The notes under the pieces were generated by a model. That model saw only the letters and a list, made by a program, of their open reading frames with translations, ran no database searches and was not told the origin of the DNA. Positions 6,224-11,851 of a stretch of 11,851 bases of DNA are shown here, in pieces; the stretch's first letter is position 1, and each line of letters begins with the position of its first letter. Source of the stretch: JACJXF01 sp964349045 (GTDB taxonomy: Bacteria; Bacteroidota; Bacteroidia; Bacteroidales; GCA-2748055); contig CAYGFI010000150.1 in the NCBI GenBank assembly GCA_964349045.1, forward strand, positions 1 to 11,851. The letters are read 5' to 3'. The translations under genes were made by a program, and so were the position numbers.

Positions 6224-6823
6224 TTATTTCCCCTTCCTCCAGCCGCCAAAAATGTTACGATGGGAGGATATAGCGGAAGGGCCAAAAAATATCTTATCAT
6301 GACTCACATACCTCACGTCTTCCACAACATAAAAGGCATTCGGATTATAGACTTTTATAAGATCGATAAGTTTTTCAATTTCTTTTCGTTTAACAACGGT
6401 ATAAATTACATGAACTTCTCCATCCTTCCCTTTTGCATCAACAACCGTTGCGCCATAACCATTGCTGTATAGTTCTCCGATCAGCTGATTAGCTTCTTTT
6501 TTGGTAATAATTCGTATCAGGTTGACTCCAATTGCAAGCCTTTCTTCAATTATCATTCCAATGAAATTACCGGTTGCAAATCCGGCAGCCCATGCAAAAT
6601 AACAATATATATTATCGAGATGCTGAATAATTTTGCTAATCGCGATGACCCATATGAGAACTTCGAAAAAACCAAGAATCGGAGCCACTGTTTTATTTCC
6701 CCGTGATACGAATATAATGCGAAGCGTTCCAAGGGTTACATCAGAGATTCTCGCAAGGAAAATCATCATGGGTAAAACAACATAGGCGAATGTATCGCTT
6801 TGTATGAATTCTGATGAGAACAT
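6224..6823 (-). CDS. UPF0316 membrane protein (DUF5698/DUF2179)
   Basis: This 199-residue protein has about three N-terminal membrane segments (roughly 13-37, 47-65 and 72-94), with the characteristic block ARISDVTLGTLRIIFVSRG (24-42) between or within the first helices. A cytosolic C-terminal DUF2179-type domain follows, with an ANQLIGELYSNGYGATVVDA (111-130) start and a KEIEKLIDLIKVYNPNAFYVVEDVR (147-171) helix-strand end. This matches the UPF0316 family (DUF5698 plus DUF2179) in architecture and length. No function is established for the family; the C-terminal domain is the same type found in YitT proteins. The gene lies 11 bases downstream of a receiver-domain gene on the same strand, so the two are probably co-transcribed. 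It ends on the base next to the PAS gene stop. Confidence 0.85.
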   Translation of the reverse strand: MFSSEFIQSDTFAYVVLPMMIFLARISDVTLGTLRIIFVSRGNKTVAPILGFFEVLIWVIAISKIIQHLDNIYCYFAWAAGFATGNFIGMIIEERLAIGVNLIRIITKKEANQLIGELYSNGYGATVVDAKGKDGEVHVIYTVVKRKEIEKLIDLIKVYNPNAFYVVEDVRYVSHDKIFFGPSAISSHRNIFGGWRKGK

Positions 6824-6834
6824 ATAAAATATAT

Positions 6835-7206
6835 TTAAGCCAGGTTATTGATAAGCTCAGCAATTTTATCGATTGAATAAGGTTTTGTAATCAGCTCATC
6901 AAACCCGGCATCACTGAAATCTTCAAAGAAAAGGCCAGGATTATGAGCAGTCAGTGCAATAATTTTAACAATGTTTTTAGGAGAAGGAAATGTTTTACGG
7001 ATGATATCGGTGGTTTCAAGTCCATTCATTACGGGCATTTCAATATCCATCAATACAAGATCAAAATCTTCATCGGTCAGACAATCGACCGCCTGCCTCC
7101 CGTTCTCAGCGAGTACCGATATGTGTCCAAGCATTTTAATCAGTTCTGATAATAAAAGTCGGTTTGTGAATATATCATCAACAATAAGTATTTTCAAGTT
7201 TTTCAT
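6835..7206 (-). CDS. Stand-alone receiver-domain response regulator
   Basis: This 123-residue CheY-like protein consists of a receiver domain only. The acidic pocket is Asp10/Asp11 (LIVDD), the phospho-accepting Asp is Asp54 (LVLMDIEMPVMNG), the switch Thr is Thr86 (IALTAHNP) and the conserved lysine is Lys108 (ITKPY). All are present, so it should be phosphorylatable. There is no DNA-binding or enzymatic output domain, so it must act by protein contact or as a phosphorelay shuttle. The receiver resembles those attached to hybrid kinases. It is divergent from the hybrid PAS kinase 204 bases away and precedes the UPF0316 gene by 11 bases. The partner kinase is unknown; the neighbouring hybrid is an odd candidate because its own H-box lacks the histidine. 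Confidence 0.9.
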   Translation of the reverse strand: MKNLKILIVDDIFTNRLLLSELIKMLGHISVLAENGRQAVDCLTDEDFDLVLMDIEMPVMNGLETTDIIRKTFPSPKNIVKIIALTAHNPGLFFEDFSDAGFDELITKPYSIDKIAELINNLA

Positions 7207-7234
7207 TATAGCATCTTTCCCACATTTATTTTCA

Positions 7235-7242
7235 TAAAGATA
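7235..7242 (-). promoter_or_regulatory. Possible -7 box for the response regulator operon
   Basis: TATCTTTA on the minus strand differs from TAnnTTTG only in the last base and lies 28 bases before the regulator ATG. No -33 element was found, so this is tentative. Confidence 0.3.
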
Positions 7243-7328
7243 GCAAAAAACCGTTGTTCAATGCCGAATATTCCTATTACTTTTCTGAAGTTTTTTAATC
7301 CTCTTATTTATAATCCCCCTGTTTTTTG

Positions 7329-7336
7329 TACTTTTA
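7329..7336 (+). promoter_or_regulatory. Possible -7 box for the hybrid kinase (TACTTTTA)
   Basis: TACTTTTA is one base off TAnnTTTG. It sits in an AT-only hairpin: TTTTTTGTA at 7322-7330, loop CTTT, TACAAAAAA at 7335-7343. It lies upstream of the likely ATG at 7411, but the N gap lies between, so its distance to the start is uncertain. Confidence 0.3.
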
Positions 7337-7357
7337 CAAAAAAAAGATATGAATCCT

Positions 7358-7367
7358 NNNNNNNNNN
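7358..7367. other. Assembly gap (10 Ns)
   Basis: A run of exactly ten unresolved bases is the usual scaffolding placeholder for a gap of unknown size. Any frame that appears continuous across it is meaningless. It falls in the leader of the hybrid kinase gene, so upstream coding or regulatory sequence may be missing. Confidence 0.95.
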
Positions 7368-7410
7368 TCCTGGGACTTCATATTTTATCAGTAATTCACT
7401 GAAAAAAATA

Positions 7411-9318
7411 ATGCCTAAAAGTGTGAAGACTTATCTTTCATTCTTAGGGAATTTACCTTTTCCCGTAATTCTATGTGATAAGGACAATAACATTAGATTT
7501 TTCAATCAGGAATTGCTTGAAATTTCTTCCTTTACAGTAAATGAGTTAATTGATGCATCTGTTTTAAAGATATTTTATAAAGTAAATAATAAAGAGCCGG
7601 TTGCTGAGGTTCGGAATAACCTTAAGTTTAGAAAAACCAGGACCTTTGAGCAAAAACTAGCCGGAAAAAAAGGACAATCTGTTGATGTAACAATTACAAT
7701 AAGACATTTGGAACTAATTGAATCCATTCGCCTGAATGAATTATTTTTTCAGAAATTTAACAGTCGCTTTAATGAACCTGAAATAGCAGGAATTCAAAAA
7801 AAGTTTAGTGAAATTCAGACTTATGGTAATCTTGGTTATTGGGTATTAAATAATGACAGGACACAATTCAATGGAAGTGAAGAGTGTTTAAAACTATTGG
7901 GTTTTAATCCCATAACAGGATTTGTAAGGTTTATAGATTTAATTTCATCCCTTCCCCGCAAAGAAGACAGGACCAATATTGAGAGAGGCTTGATTGGGAT
8001 AGCTAATACAGAACAAGCATTTCAGACAGAAATCAAAATCAAAAAAGGACAAAACGCAAATAGCGAAAACCGTATTCTCAGTTTTTTTTCAAAATGGTCG
8101 GATGAAATTCCCGGGGGTATTTATAAGGGAATTATTCATGATATCACACAGGCAAAAAAAATTGAAAAAGAATTTTTGAAAGCCAGGGAGAAAGCTGAGA
8201 GAGCAGATCGTTTAAAATCCCATTTTCTTACAAATCTGTCCTATGAAATAAGAACTCCCATGAATGCGATTCTCGGTTTCGCTGAATTACTTAATCTTGA
8301 GGATCTATCGAATGAGCAGAAGCTGGAATATACAAGAATTATACGAATGAAGGGGAATAACCTGCTTTCGATCATTGACGATGGCATCGAATTATCAAAA
8401 TTTGAAACAGGAAATATATCAATCAATAAAACAGAGTTTGAATTATATCCACTATTAAAAGAATTATTTGATGAATTTGATACAAAGCGAATCCAATTTG
8501 GAAAAAACAATATTACCCTGGAACTTAAGGTTCCGGATGTACAATTCCATGAAAAAATTTTCACCGATCAGGGAAGACTTCAGCAATTGTTGTCGAATTT
8601 ATTATCCAATGCTATTCAATTTACCGAAAAGGGTGAAATAGAATTTGGTTATAAAAAATCCGGTAAGTTCTTCAAGTTTTATGTCAGGGATACAGGCATT
8701 GGAATTAATAAAGAAGATCAGAATCTTATTTTTAACCGGTTTTATGAATTTGAGGAAACGCCATCCAAAAAATACGCTGGAAGCGGCTTAAATCTTACTA
8801 TTTCAAAACACATTGTTGAGTTATTGGGAGGGAAAATAAAAGTAAAATCCGAGCTCAATAAGGGTTCGCGTTTTCAGATTAGTTTACCGGTAGAATCATC
8901 TAAAAGTAAAAAAACGGATATGACGGAATTCGATGATTTAAATGCAATTATCTGGAAGGATAGAGTGATCCTCATTGCTGAAGATGAAGATATGAATTAC
9001 AGGTTTCTCGAAGCCGTTCTGCAAAAAACACAAACTCAGATACTGAGGGCTAAAACCGGGAGAGAGGCTGTTGAGTTATGTAAAAACATAAGTAAAATTG
9101 ATTTGGTTCTGATGGATATTAAAATGCCTGAGATGAATGGTTTTGATGCTACCCGTGAAATTAAAAAATTGAGACCCTCTTTACCTGTAATTGCTCAAAC
9201 AGCATATGCTGCTCAGGATGAGTTAATAAAATGTCAGCAATCAGGTTGTGATGACATAATTACCAAACCTATTGATATTAACCTCTTATTAAAAAAGATT
9301 ACTGATTTGATCCATTAA
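7411..9318 (+). CDS. PAS-PAS hybrid histidine kinase-receiver, H-box His replaced by Tyr
   Basis: This 635-residue cytoplasmic protein has no membrane segment. Domain order: PAS at about 12-95 (PVILCDKDNNIRFFNQ); a second PAS at about 139-250; a helical linker; a HisKA-type dimerisation domain at 267-335; a HATPase domain at about 375-495 with N-box Asn400 (NLLSNAIQF) and G1 Asp427 (DTGIGI); and a receiver at about 515-635 with Asp569 (LVLMDIKMPEMNG), Thr in QTAYA and ITKP. The H-box, normally SHEIRTP, reads SYEIRTP. Codon 8242-8244 is TAT, so residue 278 is Tyr and the phospho-acceptor is missing. The G2 box is GSGLNL (457-462) in place of G-x-GLGL. It is therefore probably a pseudokinase whose receiver is served by another kinase, or a phosphatase. 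The ATG at 7411 is chosen because the frame upstream crosses the N gap and looks non-coding. Confidence 0.88.
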   Translation: MPKSVKTYLSFLGNLPFPVILCDKDNNIRFFNQELLEISSFTVNELIDASVLKIFYKVNNKEPVAEVRNNLKFRKTRTFEQKLAGKKGQSVDVTITIRHLELIESIRLNELFFQKFNSRFNEPEIAGIQKKFSEIQTYGNLGYWVLNNDRTQFNGSEECLKLLGFNPITGFVRFIDLISSLPRKEDRTNIERGLIGIANTEQAFQTEIKIKKGQNANSENRILSFFSKWSDEIPGGIYKGIIHDITQAKKIEKEFLKAREKAERADRLKSHFLTNLSYEIRTPMNAILGFAELLNLEDLSNEQKLEYTRIIRMKGNNLLSIIDDGIELSKFETGNISINKTEFELYPLLKELFDEFDTKRIQFGKNNITLELKVPDVQFHEKIFTDQGRLQQLLSNLLSNAIQFTEKGEIEFGYKKSGKFFKFYVRDTGIGINKEDQNLIFNRFYEFEETPSKKYAGSGLNLTISKHIVELLGGKIKVKSELNKGSRFQISLPVESSKSKKTDMTEFDDLNAIIWKDRVILIAEDEDMNYRFLEAVLQKTQTQILRAKTGREAVELCKNISKIDLVLMDIKMPEMNGFDATREIKKLRPSLPVIAQTAYAAQDELIKCQQSGCDDIITKPIDINLLLKKITDLIH

Positions 9319-9338
9319 TTGAGTCAAATATCATGATT

Positions 9339-9881
9339 TTAATACTTCTTCGTCAGCCAGTCAAGAACTTCCTTCGAATCGGGTTTCTCTTTTGGAGCAA
9401 TAACTGAAACTAATTTACCTGTCTCGTCTATGAGGTATTTCTGAAAGTTCCAGTTAACCTCACTATCTTTAAAACCATTCAGGTTTTTATCAGTGAGCCA
9501 TTTGTATAGTGGATGCATATCATCACCTTTCACGGATATTTTTGACATTACAGGAAATGTTACTCCATAGTTTTTCTGGCAAAAATCTTTGATTTCTGAA
9601 TCTGAACCCGGCTCCTGACTCATAAAATTATTGGCCGGGAACCCGATAATTATAAAATTCTGATTGCCGTACTTTTTATATAAGCTCTCCAGATCAGCAT
9701 ATTGTGGGGTAAGCCCGCATTTAGAAGCAGTATTAACAACCATAACTTTTTTACCTTTCAGTTGTAAAAAAGAAAAATCATTTCCATCAATATCTTTAAC
9801 GGTAAAATCGTAAAATGAATTCTGTCCAAATAATATAGCGCCCGACATCAGGAAGGAAAATGCAAGAATTAATGCTTTCAT
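9339..9881 (-). CDS. Glutathione peroxidase-like thiol peroxidase, exported
   Basis: This 180-residue protein has an N-terminal signal peptide (MKALILAF..., cleavage near residue 20, LFGQ). A GPx thioredoxin fold follows: NTASKCGLTPQY with peroxidatic Cys55 (Cys, not selenocysteine), the GFPANNF segment with Gln89 of SQEPGS, Cys101 in DFCQKNYGVTFP as the likely resolving cysteine, HPLYKWL, and WNFQKYL with Trp144/Asn145 of the catalytic set. GPx enzymes of this class usually reduce hydroperoxides with thioredoxin-like donors. The usual FPCNQF is FPANNF here. The start is the ATG at 9881; a longer frame would begin at a TTG at 9905 and put charged residues before the signal peptide, which is less likely. 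The gene lies 72 bases downstream of the sensor kinase gene on the same strand and converges on the hybrid kinase with a 20-base gap. Confidence 0.9.
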   Translation of the reverse strand: MKALILAFSFLMSGAILFGQNSFYDFTVKDIDGNDFSFLQLKGKKVMVVNTASKCGLTPQYADLESLYKKYGNQNFIIIGFPANNFMSQEPGSDSEIKDFCQKNYGVTFPVMSKISVKGDDMHPLYKWLTDKNLNGFKDSEVNWNFQKYLIDETGKLVSVIAPKEKPDSKEVLDWLTKKY

Positions 9882-9953
9882 AATTTTAAATTTACGATAA
9901 AACAAATTATTTAACTTTTTAGTTCAAATTAATTCTATCTAATTGGCATTAAA

Positions 9954-11804
9954 TTATTTAGTCAAAGGTAGTGTAAAGTAAAATGTACTTCCTTTGCCAA
10001 CTGTACTATTGATACCTATAATTCCACCATTTTTTGTCACAAAATCTTTAGCCAGGATGAGGCCAAGCCCAGTGCCTTTTTCATTATGGGTGCCTGGGGT
10101 TGTCTGATTGTTTTCAATACTGAATAGTTTATCGATTAGTTCAGCTGGTATCCCAACACCATCATCGGAAACCTCAATTTTCACGAATTCGTTATTCTTT
10201 GTTGCCCGGATTTGAACATTGCCCCCTGTGTTGGTAAATTTTAAGGCATTGCTGATCAGGTTACGCAGAATAGTATCGAGCATTTGCTTATCTGCAAACA
10301 AAGCTAATCCATCTTCAGAAAGAGTGAAATCCAGCTTAATGTTTTTCGATACGGCATTGGCTTTCATTAAATTAATTATATTACTCAATGTTTTCTTCAA
10401 TTCGATAATTTCAGGATTATATTCAATAATTCCACGTTGGGAGCGTGACCATTGCAAAAGATTTTCCAATAACTCAAACAGGCTTCTTGAAGAATTGAGT
10501 ATTAAATTTATGGTATTAAGTTTCTTTTCATCGGTCCATTTGTTGAAATTTTCTTTAAGCAACTCCGAGAATCCTAAAATAGCGTTAAAAGGCGATTTAA
10601 TGTCATGCGCAATAATTGAAAAGAATTTATCTTTTGTAGCATTCAGATCGTTTAATTCATGATTCATTATTTCAAGCGATTCTTTTTGAACCATCAACTC
10701 TTCACTCTGTGCTTCAATTTCCTCTTGTCTTAATTCGAGCAAAGTATTCGATCTTTTAAGTTCATCAGTCTGGTTAACCAGCAATGCATTCATTTGTTGC
10801 AGTTCAGACGTTTTCTCTTGAACTAATTTTTCAAGTAAAATCTTCTGATTTTTAAAATGCCGGATCCTGGAGAAAAAAATGGATGTAACAACAGAAATAA
10901 TGGCAAAAAGCACTATCAACGTGAACCACCAGGTTTCCCACCAGGGTGGTAAAATAACTATCTGTAATGAAGCGCCGGTGTTGTTCCAAACGCCATCGTT
11001 ATTTGAGGCTTTTACCCTGAAAGTATATTTGCCTGCATCAAGGTTGGTGTAATTGGCTTCCCTCTTATTACCGCAATATACCCATCCGGGGTCGAAACCT
11101 TCCATCATATAGGCATACATATTCTTTTCAGGAGCCGTGTAGTCGAGAGCGATAAATTCGATCGTAAAGAAATTTTCCTTGTGTGTCAGTACTAATTCCC
11201 GGGTTTCACAAAGGTTATTGTTTAGCACAACCTTGTTGTTTATTAACTCATTAATTTTAACCGGGTTGTTGAATATTTTCAAGCCGGTTAAAACAACGGG
11301 TGGCATGTTTTGGTTTTTTTTGAATTTAAGTTGTTCAGGGTAAAAGGAGTTAAAACCATTGGGCCCGCCAAAAAACATTTCACCATCTATTGTTTTTATT
11401 GCCCAACTTTTTAAAATCTTGTTTTGTAATCCATCCTTACGATCAAAAACAACAACTTCTTTTGTCTGTTGATTGAATTTTGCCAATCCATTATCTGTAG
11501 CTAACCATAAGTTATTGTCTTTATCAATCAGTATTGAACTAATTGAATTACCTGGCAATCCATCTTTCGTGGAAAAATTTGTAAATTTTCCGGTTAACCG
11601 GTCAAGTTTATCGAGACCTGTACCAAACGTACCAAACCACATATTGCCTTCATTATCTTCCTTTACACAATATACATTGTTATTGCTAATACTGTTTTTT
11701 ATTTCATCGTGGTATAGGTTTTTGAAATGAATAACAGGTGGCGATTTTGAAAAATCACATTTATTTAGATCAATAATACTTACCCCTATATAAGTAGTTG
11801 AACT
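9954..11804 (-). CDS. reg_prop / Y_Y_Y sensor histidine kinase, 5'-truncated
   Basis: This is a membrane sensor kinase of the class common in Bacteroidota. Numbering from the first ATG (11642): WFGT/LWLATDNGL/FFGGPNGF periplasmic propeller repeats at 1-105; a Y_Y_Y domain at about 157-230 (FIALDYTAPEKNMYAYMMEG...DAGKYTFRVKASNNDGVW); a membrane helix at 238-258; a coiled coil at 262-338; HisKA with His346 (AHDIKSPFNAI); and a HATPase domain with DDGVGIP and GTGLGL. It has no receiver or AraC domain. The ATG at 11642 is not the true start. The same frame continues upstream with propeller-like sequence (TTYIGVSIIDL, then NNVYCVKEDNEGNMWFGT) to about 11804 and contains no ATG, GTG or TTG. It then enters the palindrome at 11807-11828 and meets a stop at 11844-11846. 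Full-length relatives have many more repeats and a signal peptide, so the gene is broken, frameshifted or mis-assembled here. Confidence 0.85.
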   Translation of the reverse strand, partial: SSTTYIGVSIIDLNKCDFSKSPPVIHFKNLYHDEIKNSISNNNVYCVKEDNEGNMWFGTFGTGLDKLDRLTGKFTNFSTKDGLPGNSISSILIDKDNNLWLATDNGLAKFNQQTKEVVVFDRKDGLQNKILKSWAIKTIDGEMFFGGPNGFNSFYPEQLKFKKNQNMPPVVLTGLKIFNNPVKINELINNKVVLNNNLCETRELVLTHKENFFTIEFIALDYTAPEKNMYAYMMEGFDPGWVYCGNKREANYTNLDAGKYTFRVKASNNDGVWNNTGASLQIVILPPWWETWWFTLIVLFAIISVVTSIFFSRIRHFKNQKILLEKLVQEKTSELQQMNALLVNQTDELKRSNTLLELRQEEIEAQSEELMVQKESLEIMNHELNDLNATKDKFFSIIAHDIKSPFNAILGFSELLKENFNKWTDEKKLNTINLILNSSRSLFELLENLLQWSRSQRGIIEYNPEIIELKKTLSNIINLMKANAVSKNIKLDFTLSEDGLALFADKQMLDTILRNLISNALKFTNTGGNVQIRATKNNEFVKIEVSDDGVGIPAELIDKLFSIENNQTTPGTHNEKGTGLGLILAKDFVTKNGGIIGINSTVGKGSTFYFTLPLTK

Positions 11805-11806
11805 AA

Positions 11807-11828
11807 ACCGCCCCCTTTCGGAGGCGGT
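11807..11828. repeat. CCGCC/GGCGG palindrome at the broken kinase 5' end
   Basis: ACCGCC and GGCGGT arms, with inner CC/GG pairs and a TTTC loop (one mismatch), form a hairpin. Its core arms match the CCGCC/GGCGG palindromes in rnpB. It marks the point where propeller-like coding sequence of the sensor kinase stops being recognisable, so it may be an inserted repeat. Confidence 0.6.
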
Positions 11829-11851
11829 AATTTGATGGTACTTTTAAGGTT

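Noticed and set aside
7322..7343. Nine-base perfect stem TTTTTTGTA/TACAAAAAA as a terminator
   Set aside because: It has almost no GC pairs and lies in a promoter region between divergent genes, where a terminator is not expected. It is better explained as an AT-rich promoter palindrome.
7261..7410. Upstream extension of the hybrid kinase to an ATG at 7261
   Set aside because: It crosses ten Ns of unknown true length, overlaps the promoter region and has no recognisable protein sequence. The ATG at 7411 directly precedes the first PAS domain.
9882..9905. Eight-residue N-terminal extension of the GPx from a TTG codon
   Set aside because: It would place FYRKFK before a well-formed signal peptide that begins naturally at the ATG at 9881.
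10219..10662. 147-residue plus-strand open frame within the sensor kinase
   Set aside because: It is antisense to the well-supported HisKA/HATPase region, and its Leu/Ser/Ile-rich composition is typical of a shadow frame.

Overview
The window looks like a chromosomal segment from a member of the Bacteroidota, probably an environmental or metagenome-assembled Bacteroidales/Marinilabiliales-like genome. The support is: moderate-to-low GC; TAnnTTTG-type promoter -7 boxes in front of several genes; a Smr protein with a DUF2027-type N-terminus; the longer Bacteroidota form of QueA; and a reg_prop/Y_Y_Y sensor kinase. A run of exactly ten Ns (7358-7367) is a scaffolding gap, so the distance and reading frame across it are unknown.

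Layout. 53-1005 (+): a two-gene unit encoding a small DUF5808-like membrane protein and a secreted LolA-like (lipoprotein-sorting fold) protein. 1179-1650 (-): RNase P RNA (rnpB) with a strong intrinsic terminator. Its promoter abuts the stop codon of the upstream Smr/DUF2027 gene (1671-2708, -). Divergent to that gene, and sharing a 69-bp promoter region with it, is queA (2778-3998, +), the queuosine tRNA-modification enzyme. queA converges on a threonine aldolase gene (4010-5041, -). A 376-bp gene-free stretch follows (5042-5417), with promoters at both ends and a repeat-like core.

5418-6223 (+): free methionine-(R)-sulfoxide reductase (GAF type) in tight tandem with a one-domain PAS protein. 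These converge with zero intergenic bases on a UPF0316 membrane protein (6224-6823, -), which lies 11 bp downstream of a stand-alone receiver-domain response regulator (6835-7206, -). Divergent from the regulator is a PAS-PAS-kinase-receiver hybrid (7411-9318, +). At its 3' side are a periplasm-directed glutathione peroxidase (9339-9881, -) and a reg_prop/Y_Y_Y sensor kinase (9954 to about 11804, -) whose 5' end is lost at a palindromic repeat near the window edge.

Themes. Housekeeping RNA biology (rnpB, queA, Smr) sits beside redox repair (fRMsr, GPx) and signalling (PAS protein, response regulator, two kinases). The most notable observations are these. The hybrid kinase carries Tyr instead of the phospho-accepting His in its H-box, so it is probably a pseudokinase. 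Short CCGCC/GGCGG palindromes occupy three peripheral helices of rnpB, and a related palindrome marks the broken 5' end of the second kinase. A fRMsr gene is coupled to a single-PAS gene. I see no CRISPR array, transposase, tRNA gene or phage gene, and no convincing defence system.
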